Part shown: positions 8,062-17,724 of the stretch, in pieces
Layout: each line of letters begins with the position of its first letter
How positions within the stretch are numbered: position 1 is the stretch's first letter
Origin: an uncultured Erythrobacter sp.
GTDB lineage: Bacteria; Pseudomonadota; Alphaproteobacteria; Sphingomonadales; Sphingomonadaceae
DNA length: 42,271 bases
Assembly (NCBI GenBank): GCA_947501215.1
Contig: CANMUS010000008.1
Location: 1 to 42,271 of the forward strand
Direction: 5' to 3'
The notes under the pieces: generated by a model
Told to the model about the DNA's origin: nothing
The model's input: the letters and a program-made list of their open reading frames with translations, nothing else
Databases searched by the model: none
Made by a program: the position numbers and the translations under genes

Positions 8062-9447
8062 ATGATCCGCGTCTTCAAGCATTACTTTCCCTACAACGTG
8101 GTGCTGCTGTGCCTCGTGGATCTGCTGCTGCTCGCGGCGGCGGGGGAAGCTGGCTGGCGCCTGCGTGTGAGCCAGATCGGATCGAGCAATGGTCCGCTGT
8201 GGGACAGGCTGCCGGAACTCGGAGGGTTCGCCCTCGTCGTCTGGCTCGCGATCATCGCCGTCGGCGGCTACAGCCCCGAAGCGCTGCGTTCCATCCGATT
8301 TGGCACCGCGCGTCTTTTGGTGGCGGTGAGCCTCGGCGTGCTGGGCATCTCGCTCATCAATTTCTTCCTGCCGGGCACCGCTATCTGGCGCTCGGTCCTG
8401 CTCTACGCGATGGCTATCGCAATGGTCGCGCTTGTAGCCAATCGGCTGCTCGCGACCCGCATGCTCGGCTCCGAAACCTTCCGCCGTCGGATATTGGTGC
8501 TTGGAGCGGGCGAAAGAGCTGCACGCCTTCAGCGGCTTGCGAAAGCTGAGGGTTCCGGCTTCACTCCCCTCAATTTCATCGACATGGGCGACTGCCCACC
8601 GGTCGTCCATGGGGCAGTAGAGCGTTCGGTCATCGGGGATCTAGGCCGTTTCGTCGAACGGATCGGGGCGGGGGAAGTGGTTCTCGCGCTGCAGGAGCGA
8701 CGCAACGCACTCCCGCTCAAGGACCTGCTTCGAGTGAAGACCAAGGGCGTGCCGATCAACGATTTTTCCAGCTTCCTGGAACGCGAGACCGGCCGCGTCG
8801 ATCTCGACACGCTTAACCCGAGCTGGCTCATCTTCTCTGACGGTTTTTCGGCGGGGCGCCGCATCTCCGCCGCAGGCAAACGCGTCTTCGATATAATAAG
8901 CAGCTTGCTGATCCTGATCGTCGGACTGCCGCTGATCGTGATTTTCGGTGCGGCGGTGAAGCTGGACAGCAAGGGTCCGATCTTCTTCCGCCAGCGCCGT
9001 GTAGGCCTTTACGGTCAGGAATTCCAGATCGTGAAGCTACGTTCGATGCGCACGGACGCAGAAGCGGGGGGCGCGAAATGGGCGGAAGAGGACGACCCGC
9101 GGATCACGCGCGTAGGCCGCCTAATCCGCAAGCTCAGGATCGACGAGCTGCCTCAGCTATGGTCGGTCCTGAAAGGCCACATGAGTTTCGTCGGGCCGCG
9201 CCCCGAAGTGCCGGCATTCGTAGCGCAGCTCGAACGCGAACTGCCATATTATGCAGAACGGCACGAGGTGAAGCCCGGCATCACGGGGTGGGCGCAGATC
9301 AACTTCCCTTATGGTGCAAGCATCGAGGATGCCCGGCAAAAGCTGGAATATGATCTGTATTACGCCAAGAATTACACACCCTTCCTCGACCTGCTGATCC
9401 TGTTGCAGACGGCGCGGGTGATCCTCTGGCCGCATGGCGCGCGCTGA
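8062..9447 (+). CDS. TIGR03013-type polyprenyl glycosylphosphotransferase (PEP-CTERM-associated sugar transferase)
   Basis: A 461-residue inner-membrane enzyme that transfers a sugar-1-phosphate onto a polyprenyl phosphate carrier, the first step of exopolysaccharide repeat assembly. The N-terminal half has several hydrophobic helices (about residues 10-125), then a cytoplasmic nucleotide-fold region. The C-terminal third (about 270-460) is the bacterial sugar transferase domain with KRVFDIISS, RQRRVG, KLRSMR, RKLRIDELPQLW, GPRPEVP and KPGITGWAQ. The MIRVFKHYFPYNVVLL start is typical of the EpsH1/XrtA-associated family. It overlaps the next gene (prsK) by one base, so the sugar transferase is translationally linked to the PEP-CTERM two-component system. 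Confidence 0.9.
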   Translation: MIRVFKHYFPYNVVLLCLVDLLLLAAAGEAGWRLRVSQIGSSNGPLWDRLPELGGFALVVWLAIIAVGGYSPEALRSIRFGTARLLVAVSLGVLGISLINFFLPGTAIWRSVLLYAMAIAMVALVANRLLATRMLGSETFRRRILVLGAGERAARLQRLAKAEGSGFTPLNFIDMGDCPPVVHGAVERSVIGDLGRFVERIGAGEVVLALQERRNALPLKDLLRVKTKGVPINDFSSFLERETGRVDLDTLNPSWLIFSDGFSAGRRISAAGKRVFDIISSLLILIVGLPLIVIFGAAVKLDSKGPIFFRQRRVGLYGQEFQIVKLRSMRTDAEAGGAKWAEEDDPRITRVGRLIRKLRIDELPQLWSVLKGHMSFVGPRPEVPAFVAQLERELPYYAERHEVKPGITGWAQINFPYGASIEDARQKLEYDLYYAKNYTPFLDLLILLQTARVILWPHGAR

Positions 9448-11555
9448 TGGCTTGGGCGAGCACCGCTTCTTACGTCACTTACACGATCGGTGCGATCGTG
9501 TGCGCGATCTGCGCCGTCTGGGTGGCTACCAAAGGCGACACGAGCCGCAACGACCGGACGCCGGCCATCGTGGCTTTGGCGTTGACGGCGAACTGGTGTT
9601 TCGCGGCAGCAAGTTTCGAGCCCGGGCGCGCGATCGTCGAACTGACCGAGATCGCGCGCAATTTCGCATGGCTCTTCGTATTGTTCCGCCATTTTGCAAA
9701 CGACGGCCGCGACGAGACGCTGCGCATCGTCAGGCCGGCGCTGATTGCACTATGCTTCGTCGAGGCGTTACAACTCGTCCTTTTGCTGATCGCGCATCGC
9801 TATGCGGTGACGCCCCAGCTTGTCTCACTCACCTTCGAGACTGCCACGATGTTCCGCGTCCTCGTTGCGGTGGGCGCGTTGGTGCTGGTTCACAATCTCT
9901 ACGTCGGCGCGGCCGCCGCGTCCCGCCAATTGCTGCGGTGGAATGCGGCCGCGCTAGCCGGGCTCTGGGCCTTCGATCTCAACTACTACACAATCGCCTA
10001 TATTCTCGGGTCGGTGCCGGTCGAACTTTCCGCCTTGCGCGGCCTCGCGGCGGGGATTGTCGCCATACCGTTTGCTCTGGGCTTCGCCCGCGCCGCTTCC
10101 GGCTTGGAATTCCGCCCGTCGCGGGCAGTGGCGTTCCGCTTCCTCTCCTTGCTGGTCATCGGCGCATACCTGATGCTGATGCTCGGCCTTACCCGCTGGC
10201 TCGACATGCTGACAGGCGACCTCGCCCGGCTCGTTCAGGTTGGCGTTGTGATTGCGGCAGGCGCGCTGGCGCTGATCTGGCTACCCTCGGCACAGCTCAG
10301 GGGATGGCTACGCGTGACGGCAGTCAAGCACCTCTTCAAACATCGCTACGACTATCGCAACGAGTGGATCCGGTTCACGAACACTATCGGGCGCACGGGG
10401 TTCGACGAGACCAGCTTGCCGGAGCGGGCGATCAAGGCGCTGGCCGATATCACCGACAGCCCTTCCGGGATGCTGTTCCTGACCGATGACGACGGCGCTC
10501 TGGAACTGGCAGCGGACTGGCGCTGGCGCGAGGACGAAATGCCGCCACCGACGCTTCCTTCCGCGCTGGCAGGCTTGCTGGAGCAGAAGGAACTTATCGT
10601 CGATTTCGACGAGGTGCGCGCAGGCGTCGATCACTATGGAGAGTGCGATCTTATCCCGGACTGGCTGCGTGATGACCAGACGGCCTGGGCCGCGGTGCCA
10701 CTGTTGCACTTCGATCGCCTGGTCGGGCTCGCCATTCTCGCGCGGCCCTTGGTCACCCGCAAGCTCGACTGGGAGGACTTCGATCTCCTGACCGTGGTGA
10801 GCCGTCAGTTGGCGAGCTATCTGGCGGAGCAGGCCGGGCAGGCGGCGTTGATCGAGGCGAGTCGGTTCGACGAATTCAACCGCCGCATGGCTTTCGTGAT
10901 GCATGATATCAAGAACCTGTCGAGCCAGATGTCGCTGCTCCTCCGCAATGCAGAAAAGCACGCGGACAAGCCGGAATTCCGTGCCGACATGCTGGTCACG
11001 CTGCGCAACAGCGCGGACAAACTGAACACGCTGCTCGCGCGGCTCGGGCGTTACGGGACGAAAGACAAAGGCGCGCTTTCGCCGTTCGATCTTGCTTCCA
11101 CCGCGCGCCGTGTCGTCGATCGCTTGTCGGCCATTCACTCCGTTTCCCTGCTGAGGTCCGAAAGCGCACTTGTGCTGGGTGACGAAGAGGGGCTCGAACA
11201 GGCACTCGTCCATCTCGTTCAGAACGCGATCGATGCCAGCGGCACCGAGAGTTCGGTCGTACTCGAAGTCTATACCGACGGGGTCAGCGGCAAGCTGCAC
11301 GTAATCGACCACGGCCGCGGCATGTCTGCGACATTCCTTCGCAACGGCCTATTCAAGCCTTTCGTATCTTCCAAGGAGGGTGGTTTCGGCATCGGCGCGT
11401 TCGAGGCGCGCGAGACTATCCGCGGAATGGGCGGACGGCTCGATGCAGAATCCCGCGAAGGCATAGGCTCGCGTTTCACCGTCACACTGCCGTTGCAGGC
11501 GACCAAACATCTGGTCGGGCAAGCACCCGACAAACCGAAATACGAGGACGCATGA
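9447..11555 (+). CDS. prsK: XrtA/PEP-CTERM system histidine kinase PrsK
   Basis: A 702-residue membrane sensor kinase. Residues about 5-280 carry eight or nine hydrophobic helices. A GAF-like sensor domain (about 325-465) follows, then the phosphoacceptor region RRMAFVMHDIKNLSSQ with His486, and an ATPase domain whose N box is VQNAIDASG, with DHGRGM and GGFGIGAFEAR. This architecture and the neighbours match PrsK of exosortase-A/PEP-CTERM systems. It should phosphorylate PrsR, encoded immediately downstream with an ATGA overlap. The start ATG overlaps the stop of the sugar transferase gene (TGATG). The exosortase itself is not in this window. Confidence 0.92.
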   Translation: MAWASTASYVTYTIGAIVCAICAVWVATKGDTSRNDRTPAIVALALTANWCFAAASFEPGRAIVELTEIARNFAWLFVLFRHFANDGRDETLRIVRPALIALCFVEALQLVLLLIAHRYAVTPQLVSLTFETATMFRVLVAVGALVLVHNLYVGAAAASRQLLRWNAAALAGLWAFDLNYYTIAYILGSVPVELSALRGLAAGIVAIPFALGFARAASGLEFRPSRAVAFRFLSLLVIGAYLMLMLGLTRWLDMLTGDLARLVQVGVVIAAGALALIWLPSAQLRGWLRVTAVKHLFKHRYDYRNEWIRFTNTIGRTGFDETSLPERAIKALADITDSPSGMLFLTDDDGALELAADWRWREDEMPPPTLPSALAGLLEQKELIVDFDEVRAGVDHYGECDLIPDWLRDDQTAWAAVPLLHFDRLVGLAILARPLVTRKLDWEDFDLLTVVSRQLASYLAEQAGQAALIEASRFDEFNRRMAFVMHDIKNLSSQMSLLLRNAEKHADKPEFRADMLVTLRNSADKLNTLLARLGRYGTKDKGALSPFDLASTARRVVDRLSAIHSVSLLRSESALVLGDEEGLEQALVHLVQNAIDASGTESSVVLEVYTDGVSGKLHVIDHGRGMSATFLRNGLFKPFVSSKEGGFGIGAFEARETIRGMGGRLDAESREGIGSRFTVTLPLQATKHLVGQAPDKPKYEDA

Positions 11556-12922
11556 TGTCAGGCTCCAAGCCCAAGCTGCTGATTGTCGAGGACGACGAGG
11601 GGCTGCAGGCCCAGCTCAAATGGGCCTATGACGATTACGAGGTCGTGATCGCCGGAACGCGCGAAGCCGCTCTGGCCGCCATGCGAGCGGAGGAGCCGGA
11701 AGTCGTCACGCTGGACCTGGGACTCCCGCCCGATCCGGACGGCACCACCGAAGGCTTCGCCGTGCTCGATGCGATCATGGCGATGAAGCCCGACACGAAG
11801 GTGATCGTCGCTTCCGGTCATGGCGCTCGGGAAAGCGCGCTTCAGGCAGTCGAGCGCGGGGCTTATGATTTCTACCAGAAGTCGGTCGATATCGATACGC
11901 TCGGCCTGATCGTCGATCGGGCGCTGCGCCTGCATCGGATCGAGCAGGAGAACCGGCGCCTGTCGGAGAAGGTCGGCGAGGACCGGACCGTGCTGGGCTC
12001 GCTGGTGACTGCTGCGCCGGAGATGGCCAAGGTCGCCCGTACGATCGAGCGCGTTGCTCCGACGAACGTCTCCGTCATGCTGCTCGGCGCTAGCGGCACG
12101 GGGAAAGAGCTACTGGCCAAGGGTGTGCACGAGACGAGCGATCGCAAGTCGCGCGCATTCATTGCCATCAACTGTGCGGCAATCCCCGAAAACCTGCTCG
12201 AAAGCGAATTGTTCGGTCACGAGAAAGGGGCCTTCACCGGGGCAGTCAAGACGACCGAGGGGAAGATCGAACTCGCCGATGGCGGGACGCTGTTCCTCGA
12301 CGAGGTCGGCGATATTCCGCTGCCTCTGCAGGTAAAGTTGCTGCGCTTCCTGCAGGAACGCACGATCGAGCGCATTGGCGGTCGCAAACCGATCCCGGTC
12401 GATACGCGGATCGTGTGTGCAACCCATCAGGATCTCGAGGCGATGATCGGGGAGGGCACCTTTCGCGAGGATTTGTTCTATCGCCTTGCCGAAATCGTCG
12501 TCAAAGTTCCGACCTTGGCAGAGCGGCCGGGCGATGCCGTGCTGCTGGCGAAGACATTCCTTGCTCGGTTCGCTGCGGAAATGAACCCGCAGGTCAAGGG
12601 GTTTGCGCCAGATGCGCTGGCGGCGATCGACAGCTGGAATTGGCCGGGGAACGTCCGCGAACTGGAAAATCGTGTGAAACGCGCCGTCATCATGGCCGAT
12701 GGCAAGCTGGTGGGCGCGGAAGATCTCGATCTCGGTAATATCGATGAAGGCGAGAGCGATCTCGCGCTGAACCTGAAATCGGCCCGCGAACAGGCCGATC
12801 GTCGGATGATTCGCCAGGCCTTGGCGCGCAGCGAGGGTAACATTTCAAATACGGCGAAATTGCTCGGCATCAGCCGGCCGACCTTGTACGACCTCCTGAA
12901 GCAGTATGATCTTCAGGCGTGA
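11552..12922 (+). CDS. prsR: PEP-CTERM system sigma-54-dependent response regulator PrsR
   Basis: A 456-residue response regulator. The receiver domain (about 1-125) has the acidic pocket VEDDE and phosphoacceptor Asp55 in VVTLDLGLP. The AAA+ sigma-54 interaction domain (about 150-385) has Walker A GASGTGKE at 179-186, the sigma-54 contact loop GAFTGA at 226-231 and Walker B TLFLDE at 246-251. A Fis-type helix-turn-helix occupies the end (NISNTAKLLGISRPTLYDLL). It should activate sigma-54 promoters of PEP-CTERM and exopolysaccharide genes when phosphorylated by PrsK. ATG 11552 overlaps the prsK stop; ATG 11555 is an equally possible start. The end overlaps the start of prsT by 17 bases. Confidence 0.94.
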   Translation: MMSGSKPKLLIVEDDEGLQAQLKWAYDDYEVVIAGTREAALAAMRAEEPEVVTLDLGLPPDPDGTTEGFAVLDAIMAMKPDTKVIVASGHGARESALQAVERGAYDFYQKSVDIDTLGLIVDRALRLHRIEQENRRLSEKVGEDRTVLGSLVTAAPEMAKVARTIERVAPTNVSVMLLGASGTGKELLAKGVHETSDRKSRAFIAINCAAIPENLLESELFGHEKGAFTGAVKTTEGKIELADGGTLFLDEVGDIPLPLQVKLLRFLQERTIERIGGRKPIPVDTRIVCATHQDLEAMIGEGTFREDLFYRLAEIVVKVPTLAERPGDAVLLAKTFLARFAAEMNPQVKGFAPDALAAIDSWNWPGNVRELENRVKRAVIMADGKLVGAEDLDLGNIDEGESDLALNLKSAREQADRRMIRQALARSEGNISNTAKLLGISRPTLYDLLKQYDLQA

Positions 12923-14666
12923 CATCCTTCGGCCTGTTGCCGCCGTCTTCTTCTGTTCCCTCGGCTTGGCGGGATGCGAGAGTGGTCCGGACCGTCTAGA
13001 CCCTGTCGAGCAGGCGAGATACGAGATATCGCGTGGCTTTCCCGAAGATGCGCGGATTATCCTCGAACGCCAGCTGGCGGAGGGAACGGAACGTGCCGAT
13101 GCCGCCGCATTGCTCGGCGAAGCTGCGCTCCAGTCGGGAGACCTGGAAAGCGCGGCGCGGTGGCTAGAACCCGGATCGTTCTCTGACGATACGGCAGCGC
13201 TCGGGTGGCGAATGCTCGGCAGGCTGGAGATGGCACGCGGGGATCTAGCCGCGGCCGGGAAGGCGTTCGACCGATCCCATGCGGTCGCACCGGACAACCC
13301 GGAGCTCTGGGTAGACATCGGTCGCCTGCGCTTTCTGGGCGGCGAGCAGGTCGAGGCTGTGCAAGCTGCCGACAGGGCTCTGGCACTCGCACCTGAAAAC
13401 AAGGCCGCCCTGCGGTTCCGCGGCCAGCTGATCCGCGAGGCATCGGGGATGGTGCCCGCGCTCGAATGGTTCGAGCGCGCTCTCGAGTTGCACCCGGACG
13501 ACCTCGACCTGCGGCTCGAATATGCTGCTACTCTCGGCGATTCGGGGCGGGCGGCCGATGCGCTTGCTGTTCTGCGCGAAGGCGGCGAGGGGGCTGTCCT
13601 ATCCGAAACCGGGCTCTACCTCCAGGCGGTGATCGCGGCGCGTGGCGGCAAGTTCCTCTTGGCGCGTGAATTGCTGCAACGCTCCGGCCTGGAAACCGAG
13701 GGTGTGCCTGCCGCGCTGATGCTGTCGGCGATCATCGATTTGCAAAACGCCAATCCGGCAAGCGCGGCACAGACCCTCGATCGCCTGTTGCTCGACCAGC
13801 CCAACAATGTCCGCGCGGTGGAATTGCTGGCGGCGGCGCTTTTGCAAAGTGGGAGCGAGCGGGAACTGGTCTATCGGTTTTCCGACCGCGCGCTGGGTCC
13901 TGCAGGCTCACCACACTTGCGCCTTTTGGTCGGACGGGCTCACGAGGCTCTCGAGCAGCGAGCAAAGGCGGCGCAGTTCATCGACCTTGCGGCACTCGGT
14001 CCGGACGGACTTGCGCCTCTCCCGAGCGACACGCCTACCGAAACGCTCACCGCTACCGGTGGCGGTGGCGCGCAGACGCGGGATTTCGTGCGCTCGGTAT
14101 TGTTCGGTCAGGCGCGCAGATCGGCAGTGGGGATTGCAGAAGATTTCGTCAGGCGATTTCCGGGGTCGGCCGACGGCTATGCGATCCTCGGCGACGCCGA
14201 GCTTGCCAGCGGTGACCGCCGCGCGGCGAGAGACGCCTACGTGCGAGCCGCCGACATCAGGCAGCCCTGGCCGCTTACGCTGAGGCTGGCAGGAAGCCAG
14301 GCGACACCCGAGGCAGCTGCCGATCTGCTGGCGGAGTATCTGCAGGCCAATCCGATGAACGGACATGCGGCGGCGCTGCTGGCCGATGCCTATGCTGCGC
14401 AAGGCAAGTGGAAGCAGGCAGCGGCGCTGCTGGACCACGCCATCGCGCACGGCCAATCCCGCGTGCCGTGGGTGCTAGCATCCAGAGGGATCGCCGCCGG
14501 TCAGCTGGGCGATGCGGATACGGCGCTGGACTTTGCGTTTCGCGCCCACGAACTGCAACCGCTCAATCCGCGCGCGATTGCCGCGCTGATCGCGACCTTG
14601 CCGCCGGAGCAGAATGCAGCGCGTGCCGATCTGCAGGCGAAGCTGAACTCGCTCCTCGCGTCCTGA
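12906..14666 (+). CDS. prsT: PEP-CTERM system TPR-repeat lipoprotein PrsT
   Basis: A 586-residue lipoprotein built of tetratricopeptide repeats. The N-terminal signal ends in the lipobox LAGC with Cys24, so it should be lipidated and anchored in the envelope. The rest is a helical array with repeated ALELHPDDLDLRLEYA and LALAPENKAALRFRGQ-type units from about residue 35 to 580. Position directly after prsK-prsR, with overlap, identifies it as PrsT, the TPR component seen with exosortase-linked polysaccharide systems, where it is thought to scaffold or help export polysaccharide. It is shorter than the roughly 900-aa members of the family, so it carries fewer repeats; I see no frameshift. Confidence 0.87.
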   Translation: MIFRRDILRPVAAVFFCSLGLAGCESGPDRLDPVEQARYEISRGFPEDARIILERQLAEGTERADAAALLGEAALQSGDLESAARWLEPGSFSDDTAALGWRMLGRLEMARGDLAAAGKAFDRSHAVAPDNPELWVDIGRLRFLGGEQVEAVQAADRALALAPENKAALRFRGQLIREASGMVPALEWFERALELHPDDLDLRLEYAATLGDSGRAADALAVLREGGEGAVLSETGLYLQAVIAARGGKFLLARELLQRSGLETEGVPAALMLSAIIDLQNANPASAAQTLDRLLLDQPNNVRAVELLAAALLQSGSERELVYRFSDRALGPAGSPHLRLLVGRAHEALEQRAKAAQFIDLAALGPDGLAPLPSDTPTETLTATGGGGAQTRDFVRSVLFGQARRSAVGIAEDFVRRFPGSADGYAILGDAELASGDRRAARDAYVRAADIRQPWPLTLRLAGSQATPEAAADLLAEYLQANPMNGHAAALLADAYAAQGKWKQAAALLDHAIAHGQSRVPWVLASRGIAAGQLGDADTALDFAFRAHELQPLNPRAIAALIATLPPEQNAARADLQAKLNSLLAS

Positions 14667-14705
14667 GGCCTCGACAAGGCGGAGCACGCGCGGCAGGGGC
14701 AGCGC

Positions 14706-15707
14706 ATGGCGCTGCGCACGATCCTGGCCGACCCGATGCTGCGCATGCTAGCGCTCGCCACCGCGCTTGCGGCGATCGTGCCGGTGACCGGTGGCGGCAG
14801 GGACGTTGCGCAGATCTTCGCGAATTGCGCCGTATTCCTGCTGTTCCTGCTGAACGGCCTGCGCATCGCGCGAAGCGAGATCGTGCGCGGCATCGCCCAC
14901 TGGCGCTATCAGGCGGTGCTGGTGGTGTGGGTGTTCGGCGCGATGGCACTGGGCGGACTGGCGCTGTCGCTTGTCGGGGAGGCTTACCTGCCTGCCTTGA
15001 TCGCCCTCGGCTTCCTCTATCTCGGCGTGTTGCCGTCCACCGTGCAATCGGCGACGTCCTATACGGCGCTGGCGGGCGGAGCGGTGGCCTTGGCGGTGGT
15101 CAGCGCGGCTCTTCTGAACATTCTCGGCGTGTTCGTGTCCGTGCCGCTGTTCCTTGCTCTCGGCGGCAGCGGCGAGGGGGCGGTGGGCAGCGAGGTGTTG
15201 GTCAAAATCCTCGGCATCCTCGTCCTGCCTTTCGCCCTAGGGCAGATATTCCAGAAACCCGCGGCGCCGCTGATCGAGAGCATCAAAGGCAAGATCGCCT
15301 GGGTTGATCGCTTCGTGATCGCCATTGCCGTTTACGTCGCTTTCTCTGGCGCGGTCGAGCAGGGCATCTGGAGCCGTGTCGATGGCGCGGGCTGGCTCAT
15401 CCTGCTGGCATTCGTGGCGCTTTTTCTCGTGTTTGCCCATAGCGGAGCATACTTGGTCGCCAAGCTGGCAGGCTTCGAGCGTGAGGATCGCATCGCGTTC
15501 CTGTTTTCCGGCGCGCAGAAAAGCGCCGCCGTCGGCGCGCCGCTCGCCACGATCCTGTTCCCGCCCGAGGCGGCGGGATTCATCGTCCTGCCCCTGCTGC
15601 TCTATCATCTGTTCCAGCTGGTGCTGGCAGCGCCGCTCGCTAGTCGGCTGAGTGCATCGCGTCTTCCGGATGGCGACGGTTGTAGCGCACAGACCACCAG
15701 AAGCTGA
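14706..15707 (+). CDS. bile acid:sodium symporter family transporter (SLC10A7-like)
   Basis: A 333-residue integral membrane protein with about ten hydrophobic helices across residues 5-320. It fits the SBF-like (PF13593) family by the FLLNGLRIARSEI segment, LPSTVQSATSYTALAGG and the late SGAQKSAAVGAPLA, matching the two unwound-helix crossover motifs of the fold. Bacterial members export or import organic anions; the substrate here is unknown. An AGGGG ribosome site precedes the ATG. It starts only 39 bases after prsT, so read-through from the operon is possible. Its 3' end overlaps the convergent DUF475 gene by 68 bases, which makes the last residues (SASRLPDGDGCSAQTTRS) an odd hydrophilic tail. 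Confidence 0.86.
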   Translation: MALRTILADPMLRMLALATALAAIVPVTGGGRDVAQIFANCAVFLLFLLNGLRIARSEIVRGIAHWRYQAVLVVWVFGAMALGGLALSLVGEAYLPALIALGFLYLGVLPSTVQSATSYTALAGGAVALAVVSAALLNILGVFVSVPLFLALGGSGEGAVGSEVLVKILGILVLPFALGQIFQKPAAPLIESIKGKIAWVDRFVIAIAVYVAFSGAVEQGIWSRVDGAGWLILLAFVALFLVFAHSGAYLVAKLAGFEREDRIAFLFSGAQKSAAVGAPLATILFPPEAAGFIVLPLLLYHLFQLVLAAPLASRLSASRLPDGDGCSAQTTRS

Positions 15708-16707
15708 CGCCGATCAGCAAAGCGCCGATCAGGCCAGTGATCGTTTCGGGAATGTGATAGCGTGCCGACAGCAGCATGATGATGCCGAGCACGATGATCG
15801 CCCAGAAGGCGCCGTGTTCGAGATAGCGATATTGCGCCAACGTGCCCTGCCGCACGAGGTGGATGGTCATCGAGCGGACGAACATCGCGCCCACCGACAA
15901 GCCCAGCGCGATGATGATCATGTTGTTCGAGAGCGCGAAGGCCCCGATTACGCCGTCGAAACTGAAGCTCGCATCGAGAACTTCGAGATAGAGGAACCCG
16001 CCAAGGCCCGAACGCACGATCTCACCCGCAGCCTTCTTGCGCGCCTCGCGCTGCTCGATGATCGCACCCAGCGCATGAACGGCGATATAGGTTACGAGAC
16101 CGAGGATGGCGGCGGTGAGGAAGGTGATCTTGTCGGCATCGGGCAAGGCAGTCGAAACGAAATAGACGAGCGTCAGGACCAGGCCGATCTCCACCGCCGG
16201 CACATTCGAGAACTTGTTGATCGCCCGCTCCAGAACCCCGATCCAGTGCACATCCTTGTCGTGATCGAAGAAGAAGGCGAGGCCGACCATGGCGAGGAAC
16301 GCGCCCCCGAAACCGGCGATACCGATATGGGCGCCCTCCACGATCCGCTCATATTCTTCCGGATCGTTCAGCGAGAGGCTGACCGCTTCGACCGGGCCGA
16401 CATTCGCCGCAATCGCCACGATGGCGATGGGGAAGATGATGCGCATACCGAACACCGCGATGAGAATACCGATGGTCAGGAACCGCTGTTGCCACACCGG
16501 GTCCATCTCGCGCAGGACCGTGGCGTTCACCACGGCATTATCGAAACTGAGGGATACTTCGAGGATCGACAGGACGATCACGATCCACAGAACCGACAGC
16601 ATACCGGTAATCGTGCCGGTGCTGGCATAGCCGTACCATGCCCCCAGTCCGAGGCAGACAGCCGTAAAGCCGAGCGAGAACGCGTAATAGCGAAGCAGGG
16701 TTTCCAT
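15640..16707 (-). CDS. DUF475 / TerC-like integral membrane protein
   Basis: A 355-residue polytopic membrane protein with nine or ten hydrophobic helices. The acidic motif SFDNAVVNATVL in the first half is mirrored by SFDGVIGAFALSNNM in the second. This internal duplication with paired aspartates is typical of the TerC/DUF475 group, whose members are linked to metal handling and tellurite resistance. The exact ion is unknown. It is encoded just downstream of panB on the same strand (15-base gap) but has no obvious metabolic link to it. Its 3' end overlaps the convergent symporter gene. Confidence 0.85.
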   Translation of the reverse strand: METLLRYYAFSLGFTAVCLGLGAWYGYASTGTITGMLSVLWIVIVLSILEVSLSFDNAVVNATVLREMDPVWQQRFLTIGILIAVFGMRIIFPIAIVAIAANVGPVEAVSLSLNDPEEYERIVEGAHIGIAGFGGAFLAMVGLAFFFDHDKDVHWIGVLERAINKFSNVPAVEIGLVLTLVYFVSTALPDADKITFLTAAILGLVTYIAVHALGAIIEQREARKKAAGEIVRSGLGGFLYLEVLDASFSFDGVIGAFALSNNMIIIALGLSVGAMFVRSMTIHLVRQGTLAQYRYLEHGAFWAIIVLGIIMLLSARYHIPETITGLIGALLIGVSFWWSVRYNRRHPEDAMHSAD

Positions 16708-16722
16708 CGAGGTTTCCGGTAA

Positions 16723-17595
16723 TCAGCTCTTGGGCTGGTATGTCTGGTCGGGACCGGGGAAGCTGCGCTCGCGCACTTCCTCGGCATATTGCGCGACGGT
16801 CTTTTCGATCACGTCGGCGATGGCTTCGTATTTCTTCACGAAGCGGGGCACACGTTCGAACATGCCGAGCATGTCTTCGGTCACGAGCACCTGCCCGTCG
16901 CACTGGGCCGAAGCGCCGATGCCGATGGTGGGGCAGGAAACGGCCTTGGTGGCCTCGATCGCGATGGGTTCCACAACGCCTTCGATGACGATGGCGAAGG
17001 CACCTGCCTCGTCCAGCGCTTTCGCGTCGGTCACGATCTTGTCGGCTTCCGCATCGCTGCGCCCGCGCGCCATATAGCCGCCGAGCACGTTCACCGCCTG
17101 TGGGGTGAGGCCTACATGCCCCATCACCGGGATGCCGCGCTGGTTGAGGAAAGCGACGATCTCGGCCATCTGCTCTCCGCCCTCGAGCTTCACCGCGGCC
17201 GCGCCGGACTGCTTGAGGAGATAGGCCGCGCTTTCGAAGGCCTGCTCCTTCGACGCCTCGTACGAACCGAAAGGCATGTCGACCACGACCACCGCGTGAT
17301 AGCTCCCACGCACGACGGCGGCCGCGTGGTTCGCCATCATGTCGAGCGTTACCGGGATCGTGGACGGCAGCCCATAAATCACCTGCGCCAGCGAGTCGCC
17401 TACCAGCAGGATATCGCAATGCGCATCGAGCAATTGCGCCTGGCGGGCGGTGTAGGCCGTCAGCATGACCAGCGGCTCCTCCACCTTGCCATCGCGCTTG
17501 TGCGCGCGGATCTTCGGCACGGTAAGGCGCTTCATCGGCTGGGGCGTCGGATTGGCGCGGCTAGTCGATGTGTCGAGCTGGAAAGTCGTGGACAT
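16723..17595 (-). CDS. panB: 3-methyl-2-oxobutanoate hydroxymethyltransferase
   Basis: A 290-residue cytoplasmic enzyme that adds a hydroxymethyl group from 5,10-methylene-tetrahydrofolate to 2-oxoisovalerate, making ketopantoate for pantothenate and coenzyme A. Family hallmarks are in order: [27 protein letters not shown] with the Mg-binding Asp, [47 protein letters not shown] and [14 protein letters not shown] 20-residue Thr/Ser/Pro-rich N-terminal extension precedes [13 protein letters not shown]; the start could be that inner Met, but ATG 17595 fits sphingomonad homologues as I recall them. No panC is in this window. Confidence 0.95.
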   Translation of the reverse strand: MSTTFQLDTSTSRANPTPQPMKRLTVPKIRAHKRDGKVEEPLVMLTAYTARQAQLLDAHCDILLVGDSLAQVIYGLPSTIPVTLDMMANHAAAVVRGSYHAVVVVDMPFGSYEASKEQAFESAAYLLKQSGAAAVKLEGGEQMAEIVAFLNQRGIPVMGHVGLTPQAVNVLGGYMARGRSDAEADKIVTDAKALDEAGAFAIVIEGVVEPIAIEATKAVSCPTIGIGASAQCDGQVLVTEDMLGMFERVPRFVKKYEAIADVIEKTVAQYAEEVRERSFPGPDQTYQPKS

Positions 17596-17724
17596 GGTGC
17601 AGCCCCTAGCAAGCCGTGAAAGGAAGGCAAAGCGGCGCTTGGAATCGGCAGCGATTGCGTGTCTAAGGGCGCCGACGGGAAAGTGCGGCTGAGGGGCCGC
17701 TCTTCAGAGAGGAATTCGACGACA

